Part shown: piece after piece, positions 7,002 to 10,122 of the stretch
Numbering within the stretch: position 1 is the first letter of the stretch
Layout of the letters: each line of letters opens with the position of its first letter
Source: Cocleimonas sp.
GTDB lineage: Bacteria; Pseudomonadota; Gammaproteobacteria; Thiotrichales; Thiotrichaceae
Direction: 5' to 3'
DNA: 10,122 bases
Assembly (NCBI GenBank): GCA_023145535.1
Contig: JAGLDQ010000236.1
Location: 1 to 10,122 of the forward strand
Translations under genes and position numbers: made by a program
The notes under the pieces: model-generated
What the model was told of the DNA's origin: nothing
What the model saw: only the letters and a program-made list of their open reading frames with translations
The model's database searches: none

Positions 7002-7014
7002 TAACAAATGTTAA
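7001..7014. promoter_or_regulatory. Perfect PrfA-box-like operator before the Crp/Fnr-family gene
   Basis: TTAAC-AAAT-GTTAA is a perfect palindrome with the 5-4-5 layout of Fnr/Crp-family operators. It fits the Listeria PrfA consensus TTAACA-NN-TGTTAA at every defined position. It ends 34 bp before the regulator's ATG and 23 bp before its Shine-Dalgarno. The distance is too short for class II activation of that gene, so autorepression is the more natural reading. Binding by the neighbouring regulator is inferred. Confidence 0.6.
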
Positions 7015-7048
7015 AACTCACGATAAAAAATAATCATGGAGTAGGGTT

Positions 7049-7780
7049 ATGGGACAATTGAAAGTTTTAAAAACGAAAGAGCAAGTCACTTGTCTTGAAT
7101 GTTCTGCGCGTCGCTATGCGTGGTTTAAACCCTGTAGCAAAGAGACATTGGCATTACATCAAGAGCGTCGAACCTCTCAATCCCATCTAGCAGTGGGGGA
7201 ATACTTATTTATGGAAGGAGAGAAACCTCGTGCGGTTTATACGCTTCAAGATGGGTGGGTGATTTGTTTTAAATCTCTCGCAAATGGTCAGCGACAAATA
7301 TTGCATATTGGATTGGCGGGAGATTTTCTGGGGTATCGTGTGAATTTTGATGAGCCTATTGATTATTCTATTATGGCAATAACAGACTGTACTATTTGCG
7401 CTTTTTCTGAGCAATCAATTGACAGGTTGTTGCAAGAAGACATTCAATTGACGAAGCGGCTTTTTGAAATTCATAGCGAAGCCAGTAAAGTATGTCGTAC
7501 TAATCTATCCTATGTTGGGCAATCTACCGCTAAACTGAAAGTTGCTTTCTTTCTTAATAAAATGCTACATCGCTTAAAAGAAAGGGGGGCGGATATTAAT
7601 AACCCTGTCTACTTTCCCCTTACAAGGGAAGAAATTGCAGATGCAATTGGGATAACAAGTGTTCATTTGTGCCGTATTAGCGTTGAATTAAGGCGTTCAA
7701 AAATAGTAGATTGTCGACATAATCGTTTAGAAATATTGGACTACAAAAAACTTGGGACATTAGCTTCCGCCGTTTTTTAG
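7049..7780 (+). CDS. Crp/Fnr-family transcriptional regulator with N-terminal cysteines
   Basis: A 243-residue cytosolic DNA-binding regulator. Residues about 45-125 form the cyclic-nucleotide-fold sensor barrel (VGEYLFMEGEKPRAVY, GDFLGY). A dimerisation helix spans about 125-170, and a winged helix-turn-helix spans about 188-230 (LTREEIADAIGI then the recognition helix TSVHLCRISVEL). Cysteines at 15, 18, 29 and 117 suggest an Fe-S cluster as in Fnr. C117 aligns with Fnr C122, but the N-terminal spacing is CX2C-X10-C rather than CX2C-X5-C, and C73 and C114 are extra. In the recognition helix, Fnr's E209-x2-S212-R213 is replaced by V205-x2-C208-R209, so a TTGAT operator is not expected. A strong GGAG (7038-7041) lies 7 bp before the ATG. 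It is divergent from the oxidase and upstream of cyoE, so it probably controls respiration in response to O2 or redox; that role is inferred. Confidence 0.93.
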   Translation: MGQLKVLKTKEQVTCLECSARRYAWFKPCSKETLALHQERRTSQSHLAVGEYLFMEGEKPRAVYTLQDGWVICFKSLANGQRQILHIGLAGDFLGYRVNFDEPIDYSIMAITDCTICAFSEQSIDRLLQEDIQLTKRLFEIHSEASKVCRTNLSYVGQSTAKLKVAFFLNKMLHRLKERGADINNPVYFPLTREEIADAIGITSVHLCRISVELRRSKIVDCRHNRLEILDYKKLGTLASAVF

Positions 7781-7799
7781 AAAAATAAATCGGCAAAAC

Positions 7800-7842
7800 T
7801 TAACATTGGTTGTATTTCCTCAAAGGGGTGTCATTTTATACT
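7800..7842 (+). promoter_or_regulatory. Candidate Crp/Fnr-type class II promoter of cyoE
   Basis: TTAAC-ATTG-GTTGT (7800-7813) resembles the perfect palindrome upstream of the regulator gene, with 8 of 10 half-site positions matching. It is followed after 23 bp by TATACT (7837-7842), one mismatch from the -10 consensus. No -35 hexamer is present at 17 bp. The predicted start site is near 7849, putting the box centre at about -42, the normal class II position. A small palindrome CTAGT-N6-ACTAG (7841-7856) overlaps the start site. Confidence 0.5.
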
Positions 7843-7875
7843 AGTGAACTGACTAGCTATTGGGGTAAGTATAAA

Positions 7876-8763
7876 ATGGCAATATCGACAGCAAACCATC
7901 CTGTAACACTGTGGCAACAGTATTTTGCCTTATGCAAACTAAAAGTTGTGGCGCTTATTCTTTTTACCGCTTTTGTCGGTATGTTACTTGCCTCACAAGG
8001 CATTCCCGATCTAGAAAAAATGTTTTGGGGGTTAATTGGCATAGGTCTAGCCGCAAGCTCAGCGGCGGCTATTAATCATATTATTGATCAACGCATTGAC
8101 CGAATCATGATGCGGACTTGTCGCCGACCTCTAGCGATGGGGATGCTAACCACCTTACAGGCAAGTAGTTTTGCATTTGCTATTGGGATTACCTCAATGG
8201 CTATTTTGATTTATTTTGTTAATTCATTAACGGCGATACTAACCTTTGCTTCCTTGATAGGCTATGCCGTCATTTACACCGTCTTTCTAAAATACAATAC
8301 GCCACAAAATATTGTCTGGGGAGGCGCCGCAGGAGCAATGCCGCCTTTATTAGGTTGGTGTGCGATAACAGGCGAAGTGAGCTTAGAATCTATCTTCTTA
8401 TTTTTGATTATTTTTATTTGGACACCTCCGCATTTTTGGGCCTTAGCCATTCATCGTAAAAAAGAATATGAACAAGCTAAGATCCCGATGTTACCTGTAA
8501 CACACGGAATTCCTCATACCAAATTACAAATACTACTTTATACTTTAGTTTTATTTGTTGTTTCTTTGTTACCTTATTTCTTTGGTTTTAATCAGTTGCT
8601 GTATTTATTGGTCGCAACTCTTCTGAATATTGGTTTTGTTTATCATGCTTGGAGTTTGTATCGTAGTGATCATACTAAACTAGCAATGAAAACCTTTCGT
8701 TATTCCATTACTTATTTGATCATCTTATTTGCATTTTTATTGCTGGATCATTTTTTGCTATGA
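7876..8763 (+). CDS. cyoE: Protohaem IX farnesyltransferase (haem O synthase)
   Basis: Integral membrane prenyltransferase (also called CtaB) that adds a farnesyl group to haem b, making haem O for haem-copper oxidases. It has 295 residues, normal for the family, with about nine hydrophobic helices. The first Asp-rich motif is N67-x3-D71-x3-D75 followed by RIMMRTCRRPL. Further family signatures are TPQNIVWGGAAGAMPPLLGW (142-161) and HFWALAIHRKKEYEQAKIPM (186-205). The ATG at 7876 is preferred over a TTG at 7810 in the same frame: it matches where homologues begin, and the TTG would lie inside the candidate promoter. The ribosome site is weak (GGGGTAAG at 7862-7869). The gap to the regulator gene is 95 bp, so co-transcription is possible. 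Haem O could be used directly or converted to haem A by a ctaA outside this window. Confidence 0.97.
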   Translation: MAISTANHPVTLWQQYFALCKLKVVALILFTAFVGMLLASQGIPDLEKMFWGLIGIGLAASSAAAINHIIDQRIDRIMMRTCRRPLAMGMLTTLQASSFAFAIGITSMAILIYFVNSLTAILTFASLIGYAVIYTVFLKYNTPQNIVWGGAAGAMPPLLGWCAITGEVSLESIFLFLIIFIWTPPHFWALAIHRKKEYEQAKIPMLPVTHGIPHTKLQILLYTLVLFVVSLLPYFFGFNQLLYLLVATLLNIGFVYHAWSLYRSDHTKLAMKTFRYSITYLIILFAFLLLDHFLL

Positions 8764-8783
8764 AAGAGCCAGTCATAGCTCTT
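8757..8783. other. Hairpin at the cyoE stop codon, doubtful terminator
   Basis: Two overlapping stems are possible: GCTATGA (8757-8763) with TCATAGC (8773-8779), or AAGAGC (8764-8769) with GCTCTT (8778-8783). The first includes the TGA stop. Neither is followed by a T tract on either strand. The convergent gene ends at 8819, so some transcription boundary is expected here, but this is weak evidence for an intrinsic terminator. Confidence 0.3.
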
Positions 8784-8818
8784 GAAATACGGTCGCTATT
8801 GTCGTTAGAATAAAAGAC

Positions 8819-9019
8819 TTAAATGGAACAAACTTCACCATCATAAATATCCATAATAGACTTTAATTCTTTCAGTATCGCTTGATGCTCTATAGCATTA
8901 AGATGCTGTAGACTTGACGGAGATTCATCTTTTTCTAGTGACATAATTGTTTTATTGACGATGATACAACCATCACCACAAATCGATTCAATTAATAAGT
9001 CAAAGTCTTCAGTGTTCAT
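8819..9019 (-). CDS. Small cysteine-containing protein of unknown function (66 aa)
   Basis: No family recognised. The 66-residue protein is acidic and soluble-looking, with no signal peptide or membrane helix. It begins MNTEDFDLLIES and carries C14-x3-C18 (ICGDGC) with a third cysteine, C64, three residues from the end. The middle to C-terminal part (about 37-58, LQHLNAIEHQAILKELKSIM) should be helical. It starts 14 bp after the stop of the PDC-like gene on the same strand, so the two are probably co-transcribed and may work together. The ribosome site is poor (TTGGGGCGC before the ATG), suggesting coupling to the upstream gene. Cysteine placement would allow metal binding or a redox-active disulfide, but this is only a possibility. 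Confidence 0.7.
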   Translation of the reverse strand: MNTEDFDLLIESICGDGCIIVNKTIMSLEKDESPSSLQHLNAIEHQAILKELKSIMDIYDGEVCSI

Positions 9020-9033
9020 TTATGCGCCCCAAG

Positions 9034-9984
9034 TTAAAACCAAAAATCTAAACCTTTTTCTAGAAAGTCATCGTATGTCAGGTAGTGTGAACCATCACAG
9101 GAAAAATTCAAGCCTATAAAGCCATTGACTAGATTTAAAGAGCCTGAGCGCAAATAAATGGTGCTATCGAAGGTACGCAATGCTTTAAATAGCTCAAAAA
9201 TTTCCATAATATTATCTTGAGGCACAATGGCGCGCTCAAAATAGGGCTTTTTAGGATAGGCAAGGCAAATATCAGGGTCAGATAGCTCATCCATCGTTAA
9301 AATACGATAGGAATAAGGGTCATCGACATGCCAGATCGTTGAACGGCTACTAGAAAAATGAATCTGGCAATGATACACGCCATGTTGCAACATGAGCTCT
9401 TCTTGTAGAGCCAGCACATTATCAAGTTGTATATCCATTGAGCTTTCAGTGCGCTGTTGTGTAAAGAGTCCACCACGAATAGCAGGATCACCTTTTATTT
9501 GTCGCCAATGACGAGGTTCGTCATAAAGTGCTTCTGTACGTGGTAGTTCACGCAAATCGTAATCAACGCCAAGAAAGCCCATTCGTTCGTTGTTTTTGTC
9601 ACGAATGGTTTGCATTGCTGTAAGGGAAGGGCGATTTTTATTTCGGCTGATATAAGCACCAGAAAGGATAAAGTCATGGTCAAAAACACCTTTCATATAA
9701 GGGCGTTGTGAGCGATCACGTCCAAACTGGCTTTCATCTTTACCGTGCTTAAACATATTAGCGCTAATCTGTTTGCCCTTATTATCCAGCACAAATAGAT
9801 ACTTACAATAGGGCAGATCTTTACAAGAGTTTAGTAAATAGTTTTCCAAGGAGTCTTTGTTCGATAGATGAGGTTGAATATTTTTTACAAGGCGTGTTAA
9901 AGAAACCCCTAGCAGGTCTTTAAGTAGCTTACGTTGTCGTTTGACAGACTCACCAATAGCATTAGTCGTTTTAGTTGCATTCAT
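9034..9984 (-). CDS. Stand-alone cytoplasmic PDC/Cache-like sensor-domain protein
   Basis: A 316-residue protein with a recognisable single PDC (Cache) fold in its N-terminal half. KYLFVLDNKGKQISAN (61-76) is the first beta hairpin. RDRSQRPYMKGV (89-100) matches the RPYF-type ligand-pocket motif. ILSGAYISRNKNRPSLTAMQ (106-125) and ERMGFLGVDYDLRELP (133-148) are the typical closing strands. Residues about 160-316 are not recognised. PDC domains normally sit outside the cell between two membrane helices of chemoreceptors or kinases; here there is no signal peptide, no membrane helix and no HAMP, kinase, cyclase or methyl-accepting output domain. It may therefore bind a cytoplasmic small molecule. 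The ATG has no Shine-Dalgarno and an AT-only leader just upstream. It is probably in an operon with the 66-residue gene. Function unknown. Confidence 0.82.
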   Translation of the reverse strand: MNATKTTNAIGESVKRQRKLLKDLLGVSLTRLVKNIQPHLSNKDSLENYLLNSCKDLPYCKYLFVLDNKGKQISANMFKHGKDESQFGRDRSQRPYMKGVFDHDFILSGAYISRNKNRPSLTAMQTIRDKNNERMGFLGVDYDLRELPRTEALYDEPRHWRQIKGDPAIRGGLFTQQRTESSMDIQLDNVLALQEELMLQHGVYHCQIHFSSSRSTIWHVDDPYSYRILTMDELSDPDICLAYPKKPYFERAIVPQDNIMEIFELFKALRTFDSTIYLRSGSLNLVNGFIGLNFSCDGSHYLTYDDFLEKGLDFWF

Positions 9985-10049
9985 TTTTATAGTTTATTTT
10001 ATTTATATGACAGTTTGATGATGTAGAACTCAGCTTATGTCGTTGTGAA

Positions 10050-10078
10050 TTCTTTGGTTGTTTTTTTAGAGGTATAAT
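10050..10078 (+). promoter_or_regulatory. Possible promoter of a gene beyond the window's right edge
   Basis: A perfect TATAAT (10073-10078) is preceded at 17 bp by TTCTTT, a poor -35. It points right, away from the PDC-like gene, and no start codon follows with a long frame before 10122. The rest of 9985-10122 is AT-rich and shows no other clear signal. Confidence 0.35.
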
Positions 10079-10122
10079 CGTACCACTAGAGGCTCGAAGA
10101 TTCTAAATATATTAGACAATAT

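Larger units (their letters stand above)
6663..7048. other. Divergent regulatory region between oxidase operon and Crp/Fnr regulator
   Basis: A 386-bp stretch with no convincing gene on either strand. It must hold the promoters for both divergent units but contains no clean TTGACA-17-TATAAT. It is unusually rich in inverted repeats, listed separately. One not listed is TATATT-CTTA-AATATA at 6854-6869, a 6-4-6 palindrome. A small CGGG/CCCG stem (about 6824-6842) lies within the loop of the longer repeat. The canonical Fnr box TTGAT-N4-ATCAA was looked for and is absent. Confidence 0.85.

Noticed and set aside
6663..7048. Search for canonical Fnr box TTGAT-N4-ATCAA and for a small gene or tRNA in the divergent region
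   Set aside because: No canonical Fnr box, no tRNA-like cloverleaf and no frame with a ribosome site were found; only the palindromes reported above.
7810..7875. TTG start at 7810 for cyoE
   Set aside because: The added 22 residues do not resemble the family's N-terminus and overlap the candidate operator and -10; the ATG at 7876 gives the usual length.
9297..9689. Two minus-strand 64-codon frames inside the PDC-like gene
   Set aside because: Out-of-frame reads of the same strand within a longer, motif-bearing gene; no independent support.

Overview
The window reads as chromosomal DNA of a moderately AT-rich, free-respiring proteobacterium, most likely a gammaproteobacterium. That guess rests on the style of the adk, CcoI-type ATPase, c4-like cytochrome and CyoE proteins. 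I cannot name the genus from sequence alone. There are no mobile elements, CRISPR arrays, rRNA or tRNA genes in view. Codon and base use look even across the genes, so this looks like stable core or respiratory DNA rather than an island.

Layout. (1) 1-960: the last 20 codons of an unidentified gene, a strong terminator, then a monocistronic adenylate kinase gene (adk) with its own promoter and a bidirectional terminator. (2) 1001-6662, all on the minus strand: a respiratory block, transcribed from 6662 downward. It encodes a 50-residue single-helix small subunit, a CuA subunit II, a B-type (ba3-like) haem-copper oxidase subunit I and a dihaem c4-like cytochrome c. These are packed with two identical TAATG stop/start overlaps. 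After a terminator comes a CcoI/FixI-type copper-exporting P1B ATPase, which would supply copper for oxidase assembly. (3) 6663-7048: a 386-bp divergent regulatory region rich in inverted repeats. (4) 7049-8763, plus strand: a Crp/Fnr-family regulator with an unusual cysteine pattern, then haem O synthase (cyoE/ctaB). (5) 8819-9984, minus strand: a soluble stand-alone PDC/Cache-like sensor protein followed by a 66-residue protein with a CX3C motif, probably one operon of unknown function.

How the parts fit. Segments 2-4 form one respiratory module: structural subunits, a dedicated electron-donor cytochrome, copper loading, haem O synthesis and a local regulator. The most interesting signal is regulatory. 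A perfect TTAAC-AAAT-GTTAA palindrome sits 34 bp before the regulator's start codon. It is identical, read on the other strand, to the Listeria PrfA box of hly as I remember it, and PrfA is itself a Crp/Fnr-family protein. A related copy, TTAAC-ATTG-GTTGT, lies exactly 23 bp upstream of a TATACT -10 in front of cyoE, the geometry of a class II Crp/Fnr-activated promoter. A weaker copy lies 60 bp before the oxidase operon. The regulator lacks the recognition-helix glutamate that Crp and Fnr use to read TGTGA/TTGAT, as PrfA also does. I infer a small, self-contained oxidase regulon with a non-Fnr operator; this has not been tested. The PDC-like protein and its small cysteine-containing partner are the other unexplained unit.
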